A program made the translations under genes and the position numbers. From contig CABPYL010000017.1 in the NCBI GenBank assembly GCA_902461565.1, positions 1-56,120 of the forward strand: 56,120 nt of DNA, given 5' to 3'. The notes under the pieces are model-generated. The model had not been told where the DNA came from. It did no database searches and saw nothing but the letters and a program-made list of their open reading frames with translations. Shown piece after piece: positions 50,271 to 56,120 of the stretch (the stretch's first letter is position 1; the number at the start of each line of letters is the position of its first letter). The DNA is from an uncultured Porphyromonadaceae bacterium. GTDB taxonomy: Bacteria > Bacteroidota > Bacteroidia > Bacteroidales > Muribaculaceae.

Positions 50271-51337
50271 AGCCGTTGTCGCTCAGGCAGAGGATAGCTC
50301 TTGAACTGAATCGGCGCTTAAAGAATGACCGTCGACGCGAGCATCCCCTACGGCAGCTTTTTTGGGAATGCACGTGGCGCTGCAATCTGTCGTGCCGTCA
50401 TTGCGGCAGCGACTGTAAGAGTTCGTCGACGCAGCCGGATATGCCGGCAGAGGATTTTATGCGTGTTATCGATTCGCTGCTTCCGCACGTAGACCGGCAC
50501 AGGCTGAATATAGTAATCACGGGCGGTGAGCCGCTCGTGCGTTCCGATATCGAGGAAGTGGGTCTCGAACTATATCGCCGTGAAATACCGTGGGGAATAG
50601 TTACCAACGGCATGCTGCTCAACGAAAGACGTTTCGAAAGCCTGCGCCGTTCCGGATTGCATAGTCTTACAATAAGCCTCGACGGGCTGGAGGATAGTCA
50701 TAACTGGATGCGCGGTCATGCGGAGTCGTTTCGTCGCGCTCTTGGAGCCATACGTATGGCTGCCAGGGCAGAAGATATTCATTTTGATGTCGTTACATGC
50801 GTGAACCGCCGTTCGTTGGCCGAACTCGACGCGCTGAAAGAATTGCTGATAGATGCTGGTGTAAAACGGTGGCGTCTGTTCACGATTTTTCCATCGGGCC
50901 GTGCGGCAGCGCATCCGGAATTCGATCTCGGGCAGCACGAGTTGCGTACGCTCATGGATTTTATCGTTGCCACACGCAAGGAGGGCCGCATACACCCGTC
51001 GTTTTGCTGCGAAGGATTTCTCGCAGGATACGAGGGTCTTGTTCGCGACTATTTCTTTGAGTGCCAGGCCGGAGTTACCGTTGCTTCTGTCCTTCTTGAC
51101 GGTGGCATTGGTGCTTGCCCGAGCATACGTGCAGACTACAGACAGGGCAATATCTATACCGACGATTTTTGGGATGTATGGCAGAACCGTTTCGACACCT
51201 ACCGCGACCGCCGATGGATGAAACGGGGTATATGTGCCGACTGCTCTTTCTGGCGCTACTGCGAAGGCAACGGTATGCACCTGCGTGACGCCGACGGAAA
51301 TATCATGCACTGCCATCTTGCCAAGTGCGGCAAATAA
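50267..51337 (+). CDS. Radical SAM enzyme of the rSAM/lipoprotein system (SPASM-like C-terminus)
   Basis: A 356-residue radical SAM protein. The 4Fe-4S cluster motif is CNLSCRHC, Cys39, Cys43 and Cys46 (CX3CX2C), preceded by FWECTWR and followed by GSDC. ITGGEPLVRSDIEEVGLELY and TNGMLLNERRFESL are the SAM-binding regions of the TIM barrel. The C-terminal 90 residues hold many Cys (CCEGF, FECQAG, GACPSI, CADCSFWRYC, MHCHLAKC), a SPASM/twitch-type domain that binds auxiliary clusters, as in peptide-modifying enzymes. It fits the family I recall as TIGR04133. Translation is coupled to the lipoprotein gene. The reaction is unknown. Confidence 0.85.
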   Translation: MKPLSLRQRIALELNRRLKNDRRREHPLRQLFWECTWRCNLSCRHCGSDCKSSSTQPDMPAEDFMRVIDSLLPHVDRHRLNIVITGGEPLVRSDIEEVGLELYRREIPWGIVTNGMLLNERRFESLRRSGLHSLTISLDGLEDSHNWMRGHAESFRRALGAIRMAARAEDIHFDVVTCVNRRSLAELDALKELLIDAGVKRWRLFTIFPSGRAAAHPEFDLGQHELRTLMDFIVATRKEGRIHPSFCCEGFLAGYEGLVRDYFFECQAGVTVASVLLDGGIGACPSIRADYRQGNIYTDDFWDVWQNRFDTYRDRRWMKRGICADCSFWRYCEGNGMHLRDADGNIMHCHLAKCGK

Positions 51338-51371
51338 CGTTTGCCTCTGATATTCATTTGATATACAGTAT

Positions 51372-51401
51372 AAAAACGGACGCTCCGCAAGGAGCGTCCG
51401 T
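51372..51401 (-). terminator. Terminator of the NagB/PIG-L fusion gene
   Basis: ACGGACGCTCC and GGAGCGTCCGT form a perfect 11-bp stem around 4 bases; on the minus strand TTTTTATA follows. It may also stop the convergent rSAM transcript. Confidence 0.88.
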
Positions 51402-51427
51402 TGTAAGGTATCTGTGATAGTATAGTA

Positions 51428-53407
51428 TTATCGGATGGGATGATATTCCACGAAGGCTTCGATAGCTTCGTAGGAAGCGAGGCCAAGTCCTTCGTAGAGC
51501 TGCGCGGTGGCGCGGTTACGCTCTTCGGCACGCTGCCAGAACAGACGGTCGTCGTCGCCCAGGTACGGAGCATTTTCCATTTGGCTCTGGTGCTTGAGGA
51601 TGGAGTTGCGTTTGAAGCGCAGTTCCTCGGGGCTGATGGGCACAGCCATTTCGATATGGTCGATTTCCCATTCTGCCCAGGCGCCGCGGTACATCCATAT
51701 GCGGCAGTCTTTCATCCAGGGCTCATCGAGAAGCTCGTCGATAGCTGCCAGGACGGCGTCGGTGCATACTTTGTGTGTGCCGTGGGGGTCGGCGAGGTCG
51801 CCTGCTACGAAAATCTGATGAGGCTTAACGTCCTGCAGTAGTTTCTTTACAATGTCGACGTCGCGCTGCGACAGGTCGCCTTTTTTGATAGTGCCGGTCT
51901 CGTAGAAGGGCAGACGAAGGAAGTGGATATTCTCGGGTTTTACGCCGATGTAATGGCAGGCGATTGTGGCTTCGGCCTGGCGGATCATGGTCTTGATTTC
52001 GCGTACTTCCTTCGTGTCGATTTCGCCGGATTTCTTGTTGGCCACGGCTTCTGCCACAGCCTTGCTGAGTTTTGTATAACCTTCGTTATCGAAGCCGAAA
52101 AGGGGTGCGATGCGGTCGGTCATGAGGAAGTAGCGCATCATGTCCTCGTCGCCTACGGCGATATTGCCGGAAGTTTCGTATGCAACATGTACGTCGTGGC
52201 CCTGTACTACCAGTCGGCGCAGAGTGCCGCCCATCGAGATAACATCGTCGTCGGGATGCGGTGAGAAAACGATTACTCGTTTGGGGAACGGATTTGCGCG
52301 CTCGGGACGGAAGGTGTCGTCGGCGTTGGGCTTGCCGCCGGGCCATCCGGTGATGGTGTGCTGCAGGTCGTTGAAAATCTTGATGTTTACGTTGTATGCC
52401 GAGCCGTAGAGGGCAAGGAGTTCGCCCAATCCCCAGTCGTTATAGTCTTTGTCGGTGAGTTTGAGGATAGGCTTGCCAGTCATGTCGCAGAGCCATACGA
52501 TGGCGCGACGGATAAGCTTGTCGGTCCACTCGCAGGAAGTAACCTTCCAGGGATGGCTGATGCGGGTAAGGTCTTCTGCGCCGCCGAGGTCGGTGATGAG
52601 TTTAACGTGCGGATGGCCCTGCAGCAGCGAAGCGGGAACTGCGGAGGTTGCGTTCTCCTCTACGGTGCGGTGGATAATGCCTGCACGGTCCTCGCCCCAT
52701 GCCATTGTGAGTACGCGGCGTGCCGAGAGGATGTTGGATATGCCGAGGGTAACGGCGCCCTTGGGTGCCTGGTCGCATTTGTAGTCCTTGCTGATAAGAT
52801 GGCGTGTTTCGTTGCCGAGGTGTACCAGACGGGTGTAGCTTGCGGCGGAGCTGCCGGGTTCGTTGAAGGCAATGTTGCCGGTGGCGCCGATTTCGCACAG
52901 AGCTACGTCGATGCCGCCAGCATTGGCAATACGGCGTTCGTAGTCGTGGCACATATCGGCCATTGTCTCCTTGGTGATATTGGAATCGAAAGAGCGTATG
53001 TTCTCGGGTTTGATGTCAACGTAGTTCAGGAATACGTTTTTCAGACGCTCCAGTGTGGAGGGGCCTTCCGGTTCCAGGGGGAAGAATTCGCCTATGTTGA
53101 AAACGATAACGTTGGCAAAGTCCACATGTCCTTCTTTGTACATTTTGATGAGGCTCGCATACACGCGGTGGGTGCTGTTGCCTGCACCGAGGGCCAGTAC
53201 GCATTTGCCTTTGGCATCAACATACCGGTTGATGTATTTGGCAAGCTGTGCTGCCACAAAATCGGCGCCTTCGTTTGCTGTTTCAAAGATGCGGGTGTCA
53301 ATTTTTTCCTCGCGGCGTATTGCCGCAAGCTCGATTTCCGAATCGGGATTGTAGTATTTCTTCGGAATTCGGTCAAGCTTGATCTGAGAGCTTAAGTCGG
53401 TTTTCAT
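51428..53407 (-). CDS. nagB: NagB-like/PIG-L fusion protein
   Basis: A 659-residue fusion, usually annotated glucosamine-6-phosphate deaminase. Residues about 35-290 have the NagB fold: LALGAGNSTHRVYASL binds the sugar phosphate, and VFNIGEFFPL and EIGATGNIAFNEPGSS align with the active-site loops. Against E. coli NagB the catalytic Asp72 is Gly106, Asp141 is Thr176 and His143 is Asn178, while Glu148 remains (Glu183). Residues about 375-640 form a PIG-L/LmbE deacetylase-like domain with zinc motif SPHPDDDVI (His384, Asp387) and DPHGTH (His542, His545). Fusion of these domains suggests amino-sugar turnover, possibly deacetylation, but the altered NagB site makes deaminase activity uncertain. 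From memory, other Bacteroidetes fusions show the same NIAFNEP variation. Promoter box at 53500-53507. Confidence 0.85.
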   Translation of the reverse strand: MKTDLSSQIKLDRIPKKYYNPDSEIELAAIRREEKIDTRIFETANEGADFVAAQLAKYINRYVDAKGKCVLALGAGNSTHRVYASLIKMYKEGHVDFANVIVFNIGEFFPLEPEGPSTLERLKNVFLNYVDIKPENIRSFDSNITKETMADMCHDYERRIANAGGIDVALCEIGATGNIAFNEPGSSAASYTRLVHLGNETRHLISKDYKCDQAPKGAVTLGISNILSARRVLTMAWGEDRAGIIHRTVEENATSAVPASLLQGHPHVKLITDLGGAEDLTRISHPWKVTSCEWTDKLIRRAIVWLCDMTGKPILKLTDKDYNDWGLGELLALYGSAYNVNIKIFNDLQHTITGWPGGKPNADDTFRPERANPFPKRVIVFSPHPDDDVISMGGTLRRLVVQGHDVHVAYETSGNIAVGDEDMMRYFLMTDRIAPLFGFDNEGYTKLSKAVAEAVANKKSGEIDTKEVREIKTMIRQAEATIACHYIGVKPENIHFLRLPFYETGTIKKGDLSQRDVDIVKKLLQDVKPHQIFVAGDLADPHGTHKVCTDAVLAAIDELLDEPWMKDCRIWMYRGAWAEWEIDHIEMAVPISPEELRFKRNSILKHQSQMENAPYLGDDDRLFWQRAEERNRATAQLYEGLGLASYEAIEAFVEYHPIR

Positions 53408-53499
53408 TGTAGTTACGCCTGTTATGGCGCTAAGGTATTTGTGTTTTGTGTTTCTATTGATTGGTAAATGGTGGTATAAAGACGTATTTTAACGCGCTA

Positions 53500-53507
53500 C
53501 AAAATTA
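53500..53507 (-). promoter_or_regulatory. -7 promoter box of the NagB/PIG-L gene
   Basis: TAATTTTG on the minus strand, 92 bases before the ATG. Confidence 0.45.
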
Positions 53508-53591
53508 AAAATATTTCTTTCAATTCACAAGAATAAACCAAACTTTTTAATTAATTCTACCCGCAGCCTTCTCTGGCATAATTTCCCCGAT

Positions 53592-53696
53592 TCAATTAAA
53601 TATGTCTATTGTTTCTCGTAGCTTTCGTAGTAGGATTGATTGGTCGATGCCGTGGAAGATTACATCACGGTCGTCGGTCTCGGAGGTCAATATCAT
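53592..53696 (-). CDS. Short ORF behind hepT, 34 residues, possibly a gene remnant
   Basis: MILTSETDDRDVIFHGIDQS then ILLRKLRETIDIFN, 42 bases after the hepT stop on the same strand. The composition is protein-like and charged. A second frame just upstream (HRYVVIYNDIDL) could be its broken N-terminal part, so it may be the decayed third gene of the module. It could also be chance. Confidence 0.25.
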   Translation of the reverse strand: MILTSETDDRDVIFHGIDQSILLRKLRETIDIFN

Positions 53697-53738
53697 TGTA
53701 TATCACGACGTATCTATGATTCAGACCTTTATCTGCTA

Positions 53739-54077
53739 TTATTCGCTTAAAAGTTGGATGACTTCTTTCTTTAATTTGGGGACGTCATTAATGACAATGC
53801 CCCATATAGTATATGGTTGGAGTGAGTCGTATGCGTGGACAATGTAATTCCGTGTTCCTTTGATGTGTTTGGCATTGGTTATTGTAATTTCTGGCTCAAT
53901 TTGAAGTATTTTGGACATGGCTTCGCCGATTATTCCAACTTGTCGCTCTAATGCGCTCCGAAACATATGGTCATCGAGGAATACCTGATATTGTCGTGGC
54001 CTTTGGCTTAGAAACAATTCTATCTCACCGATGGCCAACATGATGTCTTCAAGATATTTTTTGATTTTCCTATCCAT
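53739..54077 (-). CDS. hepT: HepT-like ribonuclease toxin (HEPN, DUF86)
   Basis: A 112-residue all-helical HEPN protein. The RNase motif R-x4-H-x-Y is present near the C-terminus (RNYIVHAYD, about residues 77-85), and VGIIGEAMSKILQ near residue 50 is typical of DUF86. HepT toxins cut RNA (for some members tRNA) and are silenced when the paired MntA attaches AMP to the Tyr of this motif. Its start overlaps mntA by 8 bases. The region is clearly more AT-rich than its neighbours, consistent with acquisition by transfer. Confidence 0.85.
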   Translation of the reverse strand: MDRKIKKYLEDIMLAIGEIELFLSQRPRQYQVFLDDHMFRSALERQVGIIGEAMSKILQIEPEITITNAKHIKGTRNYIVHAYDSLQPYTIWGIVINDVPKLKKEVIQLLSE

Positions 54078-54372
54078 AAATTAACTGTTTTGTTTCGTTG
54101 AGTTCCTCTCTGAAGTACTTATTTTTGATAAAATCTTCATCTACCAGATCAATCCTTCGGCCCATCAAGTTTTCGAGATCAATATAGAAATTCATAAAAT
54201 TCTCGCCGGCAACCAAAGGGTCCGGGTCATGATTGAAGGTTGCGGAAAAGTCTACATCGCTGTTCTCGTTGAAGCGCGAAGAGAGTATAGATCCGAAGAC
54301 ATAAAGGTTCTTTACCCTATATTTCTTGCATAAGGCTATTATTTTCTGCAGATTGTCAGTAATCAGATTCAT
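54070..54372 (-). CDS. mntA: MntA-like minimal nucleotidyltransferase antitoxin
   Basis: A 100-residue minimal nucleotidyltransferase. The active-site pattern GS-x10-D-x-D is complete (FGSILSSRFNENSDVDF, about residues 26-42), and a third acidic position is likely in RRIDLVDED. In characterised pairs it AMPylates the HepT Tyr and so neutralises the toxin. The ATG at 54370-54372 (MNLITDNLQKI) was chosen since the longer frame would start within the terminator of the upstream gene. It comes before hepT, the common order. Confidence 0.85.
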   Translation of the reverse strand: MNLITDNLQKIIALCKKYRVKNLYVFGSILSSRFNENSDVDFSATFNHDPDPLVAGENFMNFYIDLENLMGRRIDLVDEDFIKNKYFREELNETKQLIYG

Positions 54373-54391
54373 AAGCAAAATATTTAAAATT

Positions 54392-54438
54392 AAAGGCTGT
54401 GAAGTCTCAATCAATAAAGACAGAACTTCACAGCCTTT
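54392..54438 (-). terminator. Terminator of ppdK
   Basis: AAAGGCTGTGAAGT (54392-54405) pairs perfectly with ACTTCACAGCCTTT (54425-54438); TTTAATTTTAAATATTTT follows on the minus strand. Confidence 0.88.
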
Positions 54439-54470
54439 CTTATTAAGTTGTTAATTACAATCGAAGGAGA

Positions 54471-56120
54471 TTACTCCTCAATAGCAGCCTGGGCCGCAGC
54501 TACGCGAGCGATGGGCACGCGGAAGGGCGAGCAGCTTACGTAGTTCATGCCGAGCTTAGCGCAGAAGATAACCGACGAGGGTTCGCCGCCGTGCTCACCG
54601 CAGATACCTACTTTGAGCTCGGGCTTAACGCTGCGGCCTTTTTCTACGCCCATACGTACGAGCTGGCCTACGCCGACCTGGTCGAGCACTTCGAAGGGGT
54701 CGGTCTTGATAACGCCATGTTCCTTGTAATATTTGAGGAACTTGGGAGCGTCGTCGCGCGAGAAGCCGAAGGTCATCTGGGTGAGGTCGTTGGTACCGAA
54801 GGAGAAGAAGTCGGCAACCTGAGCGATTTCGTTGGCAGTGAGGGCTGCGCGGGGAACTTCGATCATCGTACCTACGAGGTAGGGGATGGAATCGCCTTTT
54901 TCCTCGAATACCTTGATGGCGGTTTCGTTGATAACGTTAGCCTGGTGCTGGAGTTCCTTGAGTGAGCCTACCAGAGGAACCATGATTTCGGGATGAACCT
55001 CGATGCCGCGGGCCTTGCAGGCGAGGGCAGCCTCGATGATGGCGCGTGTCTGCATCTCGGTGATTTCGGGGTATGTGATGCCCAGACGGCAGCCACGGTG
55101 GCCGAGCATGGGGTTGAATTCCTCGAGGGCGTCAACTTTGGCCTTTACTTCGGCGAGAGTGATGCCCATTTCGTCGGCAAGCTCTTTCTGGGTAGCTGTC
55201 TGATGAGGAACGAACTCGTGCAGAGGGGGATCGAGAAGACGGATTGTAACACCGAAGCCGTCCATAGCTTCGAAGATGCCTTCGAAGTCGCCGCGCTGCA
55301 TGGGCAGCAGCTTGTTGAGGGCAATGCGGCGGCCTTCGAGGTCGGAGGCAAGAATCATCTCGCGAACGGCCTTGATACGGTCGCCTTCGAAGAACATGTG
55401 CTCGGTACGGCAGAGGCCGATACCCTGTGCGCCGAACTTACGGGCCTGCTTGGCGTCGCGGGGTGTGTCGGCGTTGGTGCGTACATATGTCTTGGTGTAT
55501 TTCTCTGCGAGGTTCATGATTGCACCGAAGTCGCCGTCGAGGGCGGGTTCGGTTGTGGGAACCTGGCCGTCGTATACTTCGCCGGTGGAACCGTTCAGGG
55601 AAATCCAGTCGCCTTCGTTGTAGGTCTTGCCACCCATTTCAACGGTCTTGGCAACATAGTCTACCTTGATTTCGCCTGCACCGGATACGCAGCACTTGCC
55701 CATACCGCGGGCAACAACGGCAGCGTGCGATGTCATGCCGCCGCGCATTGTCAGGATACCCTGGGCGACAGCCATACCGCGAAGGTCTTCGGGCGATGTC
55801 TCGATGCGGACGAGAACGACTTTGCGTTTCTTCTCTGCCCATGATTCTGCTTCCTCGGCAGAGAATACAATCTGGCCCGAAGCTGCACCGGGCGATGCGG
55901 GCAGACCCTTGGCAACCACTTTGGCGCGCTTGAGTGCCGATTTGTCGAATACGGGGTGCAGGAGTTCGTCGAGCTTCTGGGGCTCCATGCGCTTGAGAAC
56001 GGTCTTTTCGTCGATAACGCCGGCGCGGAGAAGGTCCATAGCGATTTTCACCATAGCGGCGCCTGTGCGCTTGCCGTTACGGGTCTGGAGCATCCAGAGC
56101 TTGCCGTCCTGGATTGTGAA
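54471..56120 (-). CDS. ppdK: Pyruvate, phosphate dikinase, C-terminal 549 residues (partial)
   Basis: The frame is open to the right edge (FTIQDGKLWMLQTRNGKRTG at the edge is the end of the ATP-binding domain), so the start lies outside the window. The phosphohistidine domain shows LTMRGGMTSHAAVVARGMGK with the catalytic His, and the PEP/pyruvate barrel has GIGLCRTEHMFF, MLGHRGCRLGITYPEI, FFSFGTNDLTQMTFGFSRDD and VGICGEHGGEP with the catalytic Cys. The enzyme interconverts pyruvate + ATP + Pi and PEP + AMP + PPi, important for PPi-dependent glycolysis in anaerobes. The C-terminus is complete and followed by a perfect terminator. Confidence 0.96.
   Translation of the reverse strand, partial: FTIQDGKLWMLQTRNGKRTGAAMVKIAMDLLRAGVIDEKTVLKRMEPQKLDELLHPVFDKSALKRAKVVAKGLPASPGAASGQIVFSAEEAESWAEKKRKVVLVRIETSPEDLRGMAVAQGILTMRGGMTSHAAVVARGMGKCCVSGAGEIKVDYVAKTVEMGGKTYNEGDWISLNGSTGEVYDGQVPTTEPALDGDFGAIMNLAEKYTKTYVRTNADTPRDAKQARKFGAQGIGLCRTEHMFFEGDRIKAVREMILASDLEGRRIALNKLLPMQRGDFEGIFEAMDGFGVTIRLLDPPLHEFVPHQTATQKELADEMGITLAEVKAKVDALEEFNPMLGHRGCRLGITYPEITEMQTRAIIEAALACKARGIEVHPEIMVPLVGSLKELQHQANVINETAIKVFEEKGDSIPYLVGTMIEVPRAALTANEIAQVADFFSFGTNDLTQMTFGFSRDDAPKFLKYYKEHGVIKTDPFEVLDQVGVGQLVRMGVEKGRSVKPELKVGICGEHGGEPSSVIFCAKLGMNYVSCSPFRVPIARVAAAQAAIEE

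Larger units (their letters stand above)
53408..53738. other. 331 bases without a convincing gene
   Basis: AT-rich spacer between the NagB/PIG-L fusion and hepT. It holds the promoter box of the fusion gene (53500-53507) and, near hepT, the small remnant frame at 53592-53696. Nothing else was seen. Confidence 0.6.

Noticed and set aside
53602..53847. Plus-strand ORF of 81 codons overlapping hepT
   Set aside because: It overlaps the 3' end of hepT, which has an intact HEPN motif, and has no promoter or recognisable sequence.

Overview
The window reads as a chromosomal segment of a gut Bacteroidales bacterium, most likely of the Muribaculaceae/Bacteroides group. The evidence is the Bacteroidetes-type promoter box TAnnTTTG in front of many genes (sometimes with TTTG about 20 bases upstream), the gene order ileS - DksA-like - lspA - DUF4296, a ribosomal protein S16 with a long Ala/Glu tail, type IX secretion-type C-terminal domains on large secreted proteins, a DUF5606 protein, and a NagB/PIG-L fusion. 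No tRNA, rRNA, CRISPR array, integrase or intact transposase was seen.

Layout. 0-2 kb: start of a membrane protein leaving the left edge, then a secreted beta-helix-like protein preceded by a roughly 380-base, highly structured untranslated leader with a consensus promoter. 2-6 kb: a periplasmic propeller protein translationally coupled to a multidomain secreted N-acetylmuramoyl-L-alanine amidase. 6-9.4 kb: nucleoside phosphorylase, TIGR02757 protein, DprA and a thioesterase. 9.4-18 kb: an exported GH2 beta-galactosidase, a polyprenyl-phosphate-type glycosyltransferase, and the operon galK-galE-galM-sugar nucleotidyltransferase, so galactoside cleavage sits beside the Leloir pathway. 18-23 kb: BadF/N-acetylglucosamine-kinase-like ATPase, Tricorn-like protease and a YfcE-type phosphodiesterase. 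23-26 kb: an AT-rich accessory patch with a 264-base nested palindrome, tandem paralogous leucine-rich-repeat lipoprotein genes (one frameshifted) and a small exported-protein remnant. 26-34 kb: an ileS/DksA-like/lspA/DUF4296 operon ending in a membrane-anchored TPR-HTH regulator, then rpsP. 34-42 kb: small lipoprotein, SulP transporter, and a mutS2-chromate transporter pair-ATP-grasp-folC operon. 42-49.7 kb: alanine/glycine symporter, secreted FN3/T9SS-type protein, smpB, Yip1-like protein, a 74-residue unknown, DUF5606, VanZ-like and a degenerate M23 protein. 49.8-51.3 kb: a radical SAM/lipoprotein pair of unknown chemistry. 51.4-56.1 kb: NagB/PIG-L fusion with altered catalytic residues, a MntA-HepT toxin-antitoxin pair, and the C-terminal part of pyruvate, phosphate dikinase leaving the right edge.

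The most interesting items are the structured leader RNA (about 1131-1453), the rSAM/lipoprotein pair, the two palindromic intergenic elements that share a 16-base flank motif, and the NagB/PIG-L fusion. All functional statements rest on reading motifs by eye; no searches were run.
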